From positions 1 to 64,000 of the forward strand of contig NZ_AQPF01000003.1 in NCBI RefSeq assembly GCF_009846745.1: a stretch of DNA of 64,000 bases. Reading direction: 5' to 3'. The notes under the pieces were generated by a model. It did not search any database and was not told where the DNA came from. It was given only the letters and a program-made list of their open reading frames with translations. Shown here in pieces: positions 25,487 to 33,221 of the stretch (the first letter of the stretch is position 1; each line of letters begins with the position of its first letter). A program made the position numbers and the translations under genes. The DNA is from Alloalcanivorax xiamenensis. Lineage in GTDB: Bacteria > Pseudomonadota > Gammaproteobacteria > Pseudomonadales > Alcanivoracaceae.

Positions 25487-26020
25487 ATGCCTGCAGACGA
25501 CACGACCGACAAAAAACACCAGGACGACGACCTGACCCTGCGCAAGCCGGAAAGCCAGGACGGCCCCCGGGTGCATCAGTTGATCGCGGAGTGCAAACCT
25601 CTGGATGAGAACTCCGTCTACTGCAACCTGCTGCAATGCACCCATTTCGCCGACACCTCGGTGGCGGCGGAACTGGATGGCGACCTGGTCGGCTTCATCT
25701 CCGGCTACCTTCCACCCAAGCAGCAGGACACCCTGTTCGTGTGGCAGGTGGCCGTGCATGAGAAAGCACGGGGCCGGGGTCTTGCCAAACGCATGCTGGC
25801 CGCCCTGCTGGAGCGCGACGAAGCCGCGGATGTGCGCCACATCGAAACCACCATCACCCCGGACAACGAAGCGTCCTGGGGGATGTTCCGCAGCTTCGCC
25901 TATGAGCGCCGCATGCCCACCGAGGAATTCATCCTGTTCGATTCGCGCCTGCACTTCGCCGGCCAGCATCAGGATGAGCATCTGCTGCGCATCGGCCCGT
26001 TCAACCGGGACGACGCCTGA
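25487..26020 (+). CDS. ectA: L-2,4-diaminobutyrate N-gamma-acetyltransferase
   Basis: A 177-residue GNAT enzyme that acetylates diaminobutyrate in ectoine synthesis. Seen: LRKPESQDGPRVHQLIAECK, SVYCNLLQCTHFADTSV, VWQVAVHEKARGRGLAKRML (acetyl-CoA loop with RGRGLA) and TTITPDNEASWGMFRSFA, all diagnostic for EctA. The ATG is four bases after ectR, and ectB follows after 28 bases. Confidence 0.95.
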   Translation: MPADDTTDKKHQDDDLTLRKPESQDGPRVHQLIAECKPLDENSVYCNLLQCTHFADTSVAAELDGDLVGFISGYLPPKQQDTLFVWQVAVHEKARGRGLAKRMLAALLERDEAADVRHIETTITPDNEASWGMFRSFAYERRMPTEEFILFDSRLHFAGQHQDEHLLRIGPFNRDDA

Positions 26021-26048
26021 AAACGAATTCAGAGAGGACGACGGAACC

Positions 26049-27341
26049 ATGGATACCGACATTTTTGAAAGCCACGAATCGGAAGTAATGAGCTATGCCC
26101 GTAGCTTCCCGGTGGTCTTCGACCAGGCCAAGGGCAGCTACCTGTACGATGAAACCGGCGCGGAATACATCGACTTCCTGGCCGGAGCCGGCACGCTCAA
26201 TTACGGCCACAACAACCCGGTCCTGAAAGAGAAGCTGCTCGAGTACATCCAGCGCGACGGCATCGTCCATGGCCTGGACATGCACACCGCCGCCAAGCGG
26301 GAGTTCATGGACACCTTTTATGAGGTGATTCTCAAGCCCCGCGAAATGGACCACGTGATGCAGTTCACTGGCCCCACCGGCACCAACGCGGTGGAAGCGG
26401 CGCTGAAAATCGCCCGCAACATCAAGGGCCGTCATAATATCATCGCGTTCACCAATGGCTTCCACGGTGTCACCCTGGGTGCCCTGGCCGCCACCGGGAA
26501 CAGCCACCACCGTGGCGTGGCCGGCGTCACTCTGGGCGGCGTCAATCGCATGCCCTACGACGGCTATCTGGGAGATGCTTTCGATACCACCGAGTACCTG
26601 GACAAGGTGTTGGGCGACTCCTCCAGTGGCGTGGACTTCCCCGCCGCCGTGATCGTGGAAACGGTGCAGGGCGAAGGCGGCATCAACGCAGCCAGCTTTG
26701 AATGGCTACGTAACCTGGAGAAGGTGTGCCGCAAACATGACATGCTGCTGATCCTGGACGACATCCAGGCCGGCTGCGGCCGTACCGGCAGCTTCTTCAG
26801 CTTTGATGAAGTGGGTATCAACCCGGACATCATCACTTTGTCCAAGTCCCTCAGCGGTTATGGCCTGCCGTTCGCCATGGTGTTGCTGAAACCGGAACTG
26901 GACCAGTGGAAACCCGGCGAGCACAACGGTACCTTCCGGGGCCACAACCTGGCGTTCGTGACCGCCGCCGCGGCCCTCAATCACTACTGGCGCGACGACA
27001 AGTTCGCCCAGGAAGTACGGAAAAAAGCCGATATCATCACCGAACGCTTCCGCGACATCGCCCGCGGCTACGATGATCATTGGTTCTACCTGAACGGGCG
27101 CGGCATGATGCAAGGCCTGGTCTGCCGCGACGGCGAGCTGGCCGAGGAAATTACCAAGGCCTGTTTCAAGCGCAAATTGGTAATTGAAACCTCCGGTGCC
27201 GACGGCCAGGTGATCAAAACCCTGTGCCCGCTGATCATCAGCGAGGAAGACCTGAACCGCGCCATGGAGATTCTCAAGGACAGCGTGACCGAGGTCATGA
27301 CCGACCGGGTCAAGCGTGGTGAAGCACATTCCGTAGGCTGA
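26049..27341 (+). CDS. ectB: Diaminobutyrate--2-oxoglutarate transaminase
   Basis: A 430-residue class III aminotransferase using pyridoxal phosphate. It converts aspartate semialdehyde to diaminobutyrate, the first committed step of ectoine synthesis. Seen: FDQAKGSYLYDETGAEYIDF, GPTGTNAVEAALKIAR, LILDDIQAGCGRTGSFFSF (the Asp that contacts PLP nitrogen) and TLSKSLSGYGLP with the PLP lysine. GAGG precedes the ATG at 26049. Frames extending upstream overlap ectA and are not real starts. Confidence 0.95.
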   Translation: MDTDIFESHESEVMSYARSFPVVFDQAKGSYLYDETGAEYIDFLAGAGTLNYGHNNPVLKEKLLEYIQRDGIVHGLDMHTAAKREFMDTFYEVILKPREMDHVMQFTGPTGTNAVEAALKIARNIKGRHNIIAFTNGFHGVTLGALAATGNSHHRGVAGVTLGGVNRMPYDGYLGDAFDTTEYLDKVLGDSSSGVDFPAAVIVETVQGEGGINAASFEWLRNLEKVCRKHDMLLILDDIQAGCGRTGSFFSFDEVGINPDIITLSKSLSGYGLPFAMVLLKPELDQWKPGEHNGTFRGHNLAFVTAAAALNHYWRDDKFAQEVRKKADIITERFRDIARGYDDHWFYLNGRGMMQGLVCRDGELAEEITKACFKRKLVIETSGADGQVIKTLCPLIISEEDLNRAMEILKDSVTEVMTDRVKRGEAHSVG

Positions 27342-27351
27342 TCCCCCTCGT

Positions 27352-27371
27352 GCTCCCCCGCCCGGGGGAGC
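27352..27371 (+). other. GC-rich hairpin between ectB and ectC
   Basis: GCTCCCCC (27352-27359) pairs with GGGGGAGC (27364-27371) around four bases. It begins ten bases after the ectB stop and ends 35 bases before ectC, with no U-run. It probably sets relative transcript stability or causes partial attenuation between the genes. Confidence 0.6.
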
Positions 27372-27406
27372 GCCTTTCTCCCCTGTCATACTCTGGAGCC
27401 ACTTTA

Positions 27407-27805
27407 ATGATCGTACGTACTCTGGCGGAAGCCGAGAAAACCGAACGCCGCGTGGTCGCGGAAAATGGTAACTGGCAGTCCGTTCGGCTGTCCCTGAAGG
27501 AAGACGGCATGGGCCACTCCTTCAATATCACCACCATCTTCAAGGGCACCAAGACCCATATCAAATACGCCAACCATTGGGAATCGGTGTACGTGATGTC
27601 CGGCAAGGGCAAAATCGAGCTGGTCGAGAGCGGTGATGTCTATGAATTGACCCCCGGCACTATTTACCTGCTCGACCAACATGACGAGCACTATCTGTAC
27701 GGCGGTGAAAATGAGGATATGGTGGTGGCCTGCGCTTTCACTCCGCCGCTGAGCGGCAAGGAAGTCCACGATGAAAACGGCGTTTACCCCGCCGACCTGG
27801 ACTGA
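27407..27805 (+). CDS. ectC: L-ectoine synthase
   Basis: A 132-residue cupin that cyclises N-gamma-acetyl-diaminobutyrate to ectoine. MIVRTLAEAEKTERRV is the standard N-terminus; metal ligands lie in YANHWESVYVMSGKGKIEL (Glu in the cupin motif) and LLDQHDEHYL (Tyr/His region). CTGGAG precedes the ATG at 27407. No ectD (hydroxylase) or dedicated aspartokinase follows, so the product is plain ectoine from general aspartate semialdehyde. Confidence 0.95.
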   Translation: MIVRTLAEAEKTERRVVAENGNWQSVRLSLKEDGMGHSFNITTIFKGTKTHIKYANHWESVYVMSGKGKIELVESGDVYELTPGTIYLLDQHDEHYLYGGENEDMVVACAFTPPLSGKEVHDENGVYPADLD

Positions 27806-27810
27806 CTGCC

Positions 27811-27862
27811 GACACGCTTGCACGCAACACGCCGCCCGCTTCGCGGGCGCACGCAAAACCCT
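27811..27862. repeat. CAACACGC-type repeat downstream of ectC
   Basis: GACACGCTTGCACGCAACAC opens the element. A small hairpin, GCCCGC with GCGGGC and a TTC loop, follows at 27834-27848, then GCACGC. It lies just past the ectC stop and may define the 3' end of the operon transcript. Confidence 0.7.
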
Positions 27863-28014
27863 ATAGCGCTTTTCCGCGAAAATCACCTTGCGGATCGTCA
27901 CTGCCCCCTACGCCATGATCCCCGAGCAGGAGGAGGAGCGTGGGGCGTGCCGGCGTATACGCGCGATACTTATGGGAGTTATACTGCGGCGCGACAGTAT
28001 CGCAGGCTCCCATA

Positions 28015-28662
28015 ATGAAAATACTGATCGCCGACGACCACCCCCTGTTTCGCGCCGCGTTGCGCCAGGCGGTGGAAAGCAGTTTTGCCGATGCCCGTAT
28101 TATCGAAGCCGATTCCCTGGCGGCGCTGGAGCGCCTGGGCCAGGACGAAACCGTGTTCGATCTGATCCTGCTGGATCTGCACATGCCGGGCACGCACGGC
28201 TTTTCCGGTCTCGTCTATCTGCGTGATATCCATCAACGGGTGCCCCTGGCGGTGATCTCCGCCAACGAAGAGGTCGCCGTGATTCAACGGGCCCTGCACT
28301 TCGGCGCGGACGGCTTCATTCCCAAATCCGCCTCGGTGGACGCCATGACCGAAGCGCTGGAACGGATCATGAACGGCGAGCGCTGGGTCCCGGAAAAAGC
28401 CCGCGGGCCTCGCCCTCCGGATCTCGCCGACTACACCGCCATGCGCGAGCGCATCACCAGCCTGACACCGCAACAATTCCGCGTCATGGGCATGCTGCTG
28501 GAAGGCATGCAGAACAAAGTGATCGCTTACGAACTGGATGTGTCGGAAGCCACCGTCAAGGCGCACATGACCGCCATCTTCCGCAAACTCGGCGTTCGCA
28601 ACCGGACTCAAGCGGTGCTGGCCCTCAAGGATCTGGCCATCGATGCCCCCGGCGATCTCTGA
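28015..28662 (+). CDS. LuxR/NarL-family response regulator, CrbR-like
   Basis: A 215-residue regulator. The receiver domain (1-120) has ADDHPLF at its start, the phospho-acceptor Asp in LILLDLHMPG and the Lys in GFIPKSAS. The LuxR helix-turn-helix (about 150-210) has LTPQQFRVMGMLLEGMQNKV and YELDVSEATVKAHMTAIFRK. It faces the large SSS-kinase gene convergently; this pairing matches CrbS/CrbR systems, which activate acetyl-CoA synthetase and acetate use in Pseudomonas, Vibrio and Shewanella. A frame from 27940 is longer but lacks a ribosome site. Confidence 0.85.
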   Translation: MKILIADDHPLFRAALRQAVESSFADARIIEADSLAALERLGQDETVFDLILLDLHMPGTHGFSGLVYLRDIHQRVPLAVISANEEVAVIQRALHFGADGFIPKSASVDAMTEALERIMNGERWVPEKARGPRPPDLADYTAMRERITSLTPQQFRVMGMLLEGMQNKVIAYELDVSEATVKAHMTAIFRKLGVRNRTQAVLALKDLAIDAPGDL

Positions 28663-28690
28663 CCCGGGCCCGTCACAACACCACCCAGGC

Positions 28691-28760
28691 ATTCGCTGCC
28701 AAGGCAGCTTCCCACAGCGGCGTTGTGTCCTCTCTGTGGGAAGCTGCCTTGGCGGCGAAT
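28691..28760. repeat. REP-like palindrome, copy 4
   Basis: Arms at 28691-28717 (ATTCGCTGCCAAGGCAGC start) and 28734-28760 pair over 27 bases with one mismatch. It lies between the convergent response-regulator and kinase genes. Confidence 0.9.
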
Positions 28761-28775
28761 CGGCATGCACCACCG

Positions 28776-31700
28776 CTATAACGCCCGCAGCACCGCCAGC
28801 AAGGCATCCTGATTAACCGGCTTCTGCAGGAACTGCACTCCCATTTCCTCCGCCATGGTACGGATCTCCGGCCGCCGGTCGGCGGTGATCAGAACCGCCG
28901 GCACCACATCGTCCCAATAGCCGTCCAGCGCCTCGATCACCTGAAACCCGGTCTCGCCATGATCCAGCTGATAATCCACCACCAGCAGATCCGGCGCTGG
29001 CTGGCTCCTTGCCTTCTCCATCGCCTCACCCACCGAACCGGCCACCACCGGCTCGCATCCCAACGCACGAAACAAGGCTTCCAGGCTGGCCAGTAAAGCG
29101 GCGTCATTATCGACACAGAACACCCGCATGCCCTGAATGTCCCTCTGCGGTTCCTCGATGATATCCACCGGCGCGGCCGTCGGTGTTTGCGACCGGATGC
29201 GGGGCACCGAAACCGTGAATACGGTGCCCTTGTCCGGCCAGGAACGCACCGTCAGCGGATGCTCCAACAGGCGGCAAATACGGTCGGCTATCGCCAGTCC
29301 AAGCCCCAGCCCCTTCACCTGCCGGCGGCCCTGCTGCGGCAAGCGCAGAAATTCCCGGAACACCTGGGTCAATTGATCCTCGGGGATACCCGGTCCGGTA
29401 TCCCAGATTTCGATACGAACCCAGTCGCCATCGCGGCGGCAGCCGAATAACACCTTGCCGCGATCGGTGTAGCGCACCGCATTGGACAACAGATTCTGCA
29501 ACACCCGCCGCAACAGAGTGGGATCGGTCCGCACCTCCACCTCCGCCGCCACCAGATGCAGGCTGAGCGCCTGATCCCTGGCCAGCACGCCGAATTCCTG
29601 TCCAAGCTGCTGCATCAACGGCCGCAGACTCACCGGCGCCGGGTGGGAGGGCATGGTGCCGGTGTCCAACCGACTGATTTCCAGCAAGGCGGAAATAATC
29701 TGCTCCGCGGCCTGCAACGAGCTGTCGATATGACCGAGCACTTCGGTTTCGTAGGCGAAATCCTGCTCCTTCCGGCCGAGCCGTTGCCCCAGGGACGACA
29801 CGAACAATTGCGCCGCGTTAAGCGGCTGCATCAGATCGTGGCCGGCGGCCGCCAGGAACCGGGTCTTGCCTTCATTGGCTTGCTCCAGCCTGGCGTTCAG
29901 TTCCGATAACCGGCGGGTGCGTTCGGACACCATCTGTTCCAGGTTCTCGTTGATCTGCCGCAGCGCTATTTCGTCCCGCTTGCGTTCGGTCACGTCCATA
30001 TAGGTACTGACAAAGCCGCCCCCCTCCATGGGGTTACCGCGCACCTCCACCACCACGCCATTGGGCAGCTCCCGTTCAAAGCGGTGAGCATGGCCTTCAC
30101 GCAATAGCTGCACTCTTTTGTTGACGTCCTGTTCCAGGTCATCACCATCATAGAAACCGCGCCCGGCGTTATAGCGATAAACCTCTCCGATCGGCCTTCC
30201 GAGGCGGATCAGCCCCTCCGGATACTCGAACATCCGCACGTAGGCCTGGTTCCAGGCCACCACGTTAAGATCGCGATCCACCACGCAAATTCCCTGGCTG
30301 ATAGTCTCGATGGTGGTGCGCAGCAGTTGGTGATTGAACTGGATCAACTGGGACGCTTCATCCATGATCCGCACCATCTCATCATGGCGCACATTCTGTT
30401 TGCTCAGCAGAGAACCCATCACGATACGCGCGGTGGACGCCCCCATGGCACCGGCCAGCAACCGCTCCACATAGCGAACCAGATGCAACGGCGCCGGCAG
30501 CTGCAGATCCGCTGGCACCTGACGCCGCTCCAGATAATCGAAGAACAAGGTCCGCGCGCGGGGGTGCCCCAACCCTCTCTCACACACTTGCAGCAATTCC
30601 GCGGTGGAGATCAGCGGGTGCCCCATCTTCTCCCGCCACCAATCCGTGGGGGTATCGACGAAGCGCGTGGCCTGGGTCTCATCCAGCGCCTCACGGAAAG
30701 AACGCCGGGAAAAATAAATATAGGCGGCCAGATTCAGGCTGAGGCTCCAGAACACGCCGTGGGTCAATGGATCCAGCCCTTCAATACCGAACAAGGCATG
30801 GGGCCTCAATATACCCAGCCCGATCAGGCCATGAAGGTTGAGCCAGCCCACCGCCGAATCCGGCAGCATCAGTGGCAACAGCAGGCAGTACAGCCAGATC
30901 ACGAATCCCGCGATCATGCCAACGAAAGCGCCATTGCGGTGCCCCTTGTGCCAATACAGCCCCCCCAGCAGCGCCGGCGCGAACTGGGCCACGGCGGCGA
31001 AGGAGATCAACCCCAAGTGCGCCAGCCCCTGAATGCGATCGATGATGGTGTGGAACAGAAACGCCAGGATCAGCAACAGAACGATGCTCAGACGCCGGAG
31101 AAAACGCAACTGCCCGCTCAGGTCGGACAGTTCCTCCTTGCCCTGGATCCGGTATTGCACCCAGGCCGGCAGCAGGACTTCGTTGGTCAACATGATCGCC
31201 AGAGCAATGGTGGAAACGATCACCATCCCGGTAGCGGCGGCGATGCCCCCAATAAAGGCCACCAGCAACAGCCCGTGATTGCCGGTGGCCATGGGCAACG
31301 ACAGCATGAACATGTCTTCCTGGGTCCCCGGTGGCAGCATCTGTAAACCCGCCGCCACGATGGGCAACACGAACACCGCGAACAGCAGCAGGTACAACGG
31401 TAGCACCCAGCGACTGCTGCGCAGATGACGAAGATCGTTGTTCTCCACCACTCCCACATGGAACTGGCGGGGCAGGCAAATGATCGCCAGCATCGACAAC
31501 AGTAACGCGGTGACGAATCCCTGGGAAAACAGGGTCGGCTCAAACAGATCACGGATAGCGGCGTCGGCGGTCACCCGGTTCCACAAGTCGAAGGGGCCGC
31601 TGTAGATGCCAAACAAGCAAAAGAGCCCGACAATGACAAAGGAGACCAGTTTGATGAAGGACTCAAAACTGACCGCCAGCATCAATCCGGACTGGTGCTC

Positions 31701-32240
31701 GGTGGCGTCGATGTGGCGGGTGCCGAACAAAAGCGTGAACAACGCCATCAGCGCCGTGACCACCAAAGCGGTATCCAGCGGCGGCGACACGTCCGCCCCC
31801 AGCACATGCTCGAACGACAAGGTCACCGCCTTCAGTTGCAAGGCGATGTAGGGCAAGACACCGATAATCGCCACCAACGTGACCAGAACCGCCAACTGAC
31901 GGGACTTACCGTAACGGGCGGCGAGAAAGTCGGCGATGGAGGTAATGTGGTGCTGCTTACCCACCGACACCAGTTTGTAGACCAGCGCGGCACCGAACAG
32001 CACGGTAATGATCGGTCCCAGATAAATAGGCAGGTAGGTCCAGCCACTTTGGGCGGCGTCTCCAACCGCGCCATAAAACGTCCACGAAGTGCAGTATACC
32101 CCCAGCGCCAGGCTGTAACTCCAGGGGTTGTTCACCACCCGCAGACCACGCCGCTCGGCCCGGTCTCCCCACCAGGCGATGATAAACAGAATCAGCACAT
32201 ACAGCAGCGCCAGGCCGCCCAACTGCCACAGAGAAACCAC
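28776..32240 (-). CDS. Hybrid sensor kinase with sodium-symporter domain, CrbS-like
   Basis: A 1154-residue protein. Residues about 1-500 form a 13-helix SSS-type transporter domain (NPWSYSLALGVYCTSWTFYG, HHITSIADFLAARYGKSRQL). A PAS domain follows (about 640-750: TISQGICVVDRDLNVVAWNQ), then a histidine kinase with the H-box in AAGHDLMQPLNAAQLF, the N-box NLLSNAVRYTD and GLGLGLAIADRIC, and a C-terminal receiver with LLVVDYQLDHGETGF. GTG start with GGAGG upstream. CrbS/CbrA-type proteins sense or move a carboxylate or amino acid and signal to a LuxR-type partner. The symporter genes downstream in the same direction support acetate or a similar substrate. Confidence 0.88.
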   Translation of the reverse strand: MVSLWQLGGLALLYVLILFIIAWWGDRAERRGLRVVNNPWSYSLALGVYCTSWTFYGAVGDAAQSGWTYLPIYLGPIITVLFGAALVYKLVSVGKQHHITSIADFLAARYGKSRQLAVLVTLVAIIGVLPYIALQLKAVTLSFEHVLGADVSPPLDTALVVTALMALFTLLFGTRHIDATEHQSGLMLAVSFESFIKLVSFVIVGLFCLFGIYSGPFDLWNRVTADAAIRDLFEPTLFSQGFVTALLLSMLAIICLPRQFHVGVVENNDLRHLRSSRWVLPLYLLLFAVFVLPIVAAGLQMLPPGTQEDMFMLSLPMATGNHGLLLVAFIGGIAAATGMVIVSTIALAIMLTNEVLLPAWVQYRIQGKEELSDLSGQLRFLRRLSIVLLLILAFLFHTIIDRIQGLAHLGLISFAAVAQFAPALLGGLYWHKGHRNGAFVGMIAGFVIWLYCLLLPLMLPDSAVGWLNLHGLIGLGILRPHALFGIEGLDPLTHGVFWSLSLNLAAYIYFSRRSFREALDETQATRFVDTPTDWWREKMGHPLISTAELLQVCERGLGHPRARTLFFDYLERRQVPADLQLPAPLHLVRYVERLLAGAMGASTARIVMGSLLSKQNVRHDEMVRIMDEASQLIQFNHQLLRTTIETISQGICVVDRDLNVVAWNQAYVRMFEYPEGLIRLGRPIGEVYRYNAGRGFYDGDDLEQDVNKRVQLLREGHAHRFERELPNGVVVEVRGNPMEGGGFVSTYMDVTERKRDEIALRQINENLEQMVSERTRRLSELNARLEQANEGKTRFLAAAGHDLMQPLNAAQLFVSSLGQRLGRKEQDFAYETEVLGHIDSSLQAAEQIISALLEISRLDTGTMPSHPAPVSLRPLMQQLGQEFGVLARDQALSLHLVAAEVEVRTDPTLLRRVLQNLLSNAVRYTDRGKVLFGCRRDGDWVRIEIWDTGPGIPEDQLTQVFREFLRLPQQGRRQVKGLGLGLAIADRICRLLEHPLTVRSWPDKGTVFTVSVPRIRSQTPTAAPVDIIEEPQRDIQGMRVFCVDNDAALLASLEALFRALGCEPVVAGSVGEAMEKARSQPAPDLLVVDYQLDHGETGFQVIEALDGYWDDVVPAVLITADRRPEIRTMAEEMGVQFLQKPVNQDALLAVLRAL

Positions 32241-32269
32241 CTTGCCTCCGAACCGTGTGCAAGCCCGAT

Positions 32270-32306
32270 ACGCTTACACGCAACACGCCGGCACGCTTAC
32301 ACGCCA
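32270..32306. repeat. CAACACGC-type repeat upstream of the sensor kinase
   Basis: Two tandem units, ACGCTTACACGCAACACGCC and GCACGCTTACACGCC, lie between the small membrane protein gene and the kinase gene. No opposite-strand arm is visible, so this copy is a direct rather than inverted pair. Confidence 0.65.
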
Positions 32307-32349
32307 ATCGCGGCTCATGAGCGCAGATACCCTGGCGGAGGGCTCCATC

Positions 32350-32571
32350 TCACCACAGCATCAAGGCACGCGCGAAGCGAATCACCACCGCCAGCAATAA
32401 TAACAATACACCCGCGCGCTGCGCCTTGAACTCCGCCACTGACAGCGCCATACCGCGCGCCCAGAAACGGGCCACGCCGCGCCAGTCTCCGGTGCGACGC
32501 CAATAGTGCGCGTAGGTACCCAGAACGACCAGCAGCCCCAGAACCAACAATACCGTTTCCAAATACACCAT
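32350..32571 (-). CDS. Small membrane protein of unknown function
   Basis: 73 residues with two hydrophobic segments (VYLETVLLVLGLLVVLGTYA, and VLLLLLAVVIRFARALML) joined by an aromatic, Arg-rich linker (YWRRTGDWRGVARFWARG). AAGGAG lies eight bases before the ATG, which is good support for a real gene. It is in the same-strand series exonuclease, this gene, sensor kinase. It may modulate the SSS-domain kinase or symporter; that is inference from position. Confidence 0.65.
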   Translation of the reverse strand: MVYLETVLLVLGLLVVLGTYAHYWRRTGDWRGVARFWARGMALSVAEFKAQRAGVLLLLLAVVIRFARALMLW

Positions 32572-32589
32572 GGTTTACCACTCCTTGCC

Positions 32590-32615
32590 AGGGCCTGTTC
32601 ACGCTATTTCCACCA
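32590..32615. repeat. Half of a GGGCCTGTTC-type palindrome
   Basis: AGGGCCTGTTCACGCTATTT matches, with substitutions, one arm of the perfect palindrome at 37781-37841. The exonuclease stop codon (TGA on the minus strand, at 32599) and its last codons lie within it. No second arm is present nearby. Confidence 0.65.
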
Positions 32616-33204
32616 GCCGGGTGTACATCAGCGCGGCCGTGGTGGCATCACCGCGCGCGCTGTGCCGCCCCATTACCGGCACCCCCAGATCCGCCGCCAC
32701 CTGCTCAAAACGCAAATCCGCCACCTGTTCGGGCTGGCGATGACGCAGACGTTTCTGGTACAGGCTGCTCAGCTCGATACGGCGGTTGGGCAGCTCAAAA
32801 CCGAACAGGGCTTTGGTGTAACGATTCAGAATCGCCATATCGAAGCTCAGACACCAGCCCACCAGCGGCCGGTTATCAATAAAGGCGAGCAGTTGCTCCA
32901 GGACCCGGCGAACCTCACCACCCTCACGCAGATCCAGCGGCCGCAACCGGTGAATGCGAATCGACGTGGCATCCAGGGATGCCGGCGCCTGAACGTGCAG
33001 ATCCAGCGCCGCGCCCGCTTTCACCCGCCCATGACTGATCGGCACCGCCGCCACGGATACCAGTTCGGCACGGCGCACATCCAGTCCGGTGGTCTCACAG
33101 TCAATCGCCACCAGCTCATCCGGGTCCGAGGGTAACTCGAACATATGAGAGAAAGGACCATCGCCGTGCCGGTGGCGCTGCCAGATACGCTTCAATGTAT
33201 GCAT
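32599..33204 (-). CDS. DnaQ-like DEDDh 3'-5' exonuclease
   Basis: A 201-residue exonuclease. ExoI motif AIDCETTGLD (first Asp and Glu), ExoII in VGWCLSFDMAIL (second Asp) and ExoIII in MGRHSARGDATT (His and Asp of the DEDDh class) are all present, so it should be active. Family members of this type sit beside CBS/DUF294 proteins and acetate-type symporters in many gammaproteobacteria; the reason is not known. GGAG precedes the ATG. It follows the DUF294 gene by 17 bases in the same direction. Confidence 0.88.
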   Translation of the reverse strand: MHTLKRIWQRHRHGDGPFSHMFELPSDPDELVAIDCETTGLDVRRAELVSVAAVPISHGRVKAGAALDLHVQAPASLDATSIRIHRLRPLDLREGGEVRRVLEQLLAFIDNRPLVGWCLSFDMAILNRYTKALFGFELPNRRIELSSLYQKRLRHRQPEQVADLRFEQVAADLGVPVMGRHSARGDATTAALMYTRLVEIA

Positions 33205-33221
33205 GGTTCGGTACTCCTGAT

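Noticed and set aside
25605..26048. N-terminal extension of EctB by 148 residues
   Set aside because: This part overlaps ectA in another frame; EctB homology starts at the ATG at 26049 with its own ribosome site.
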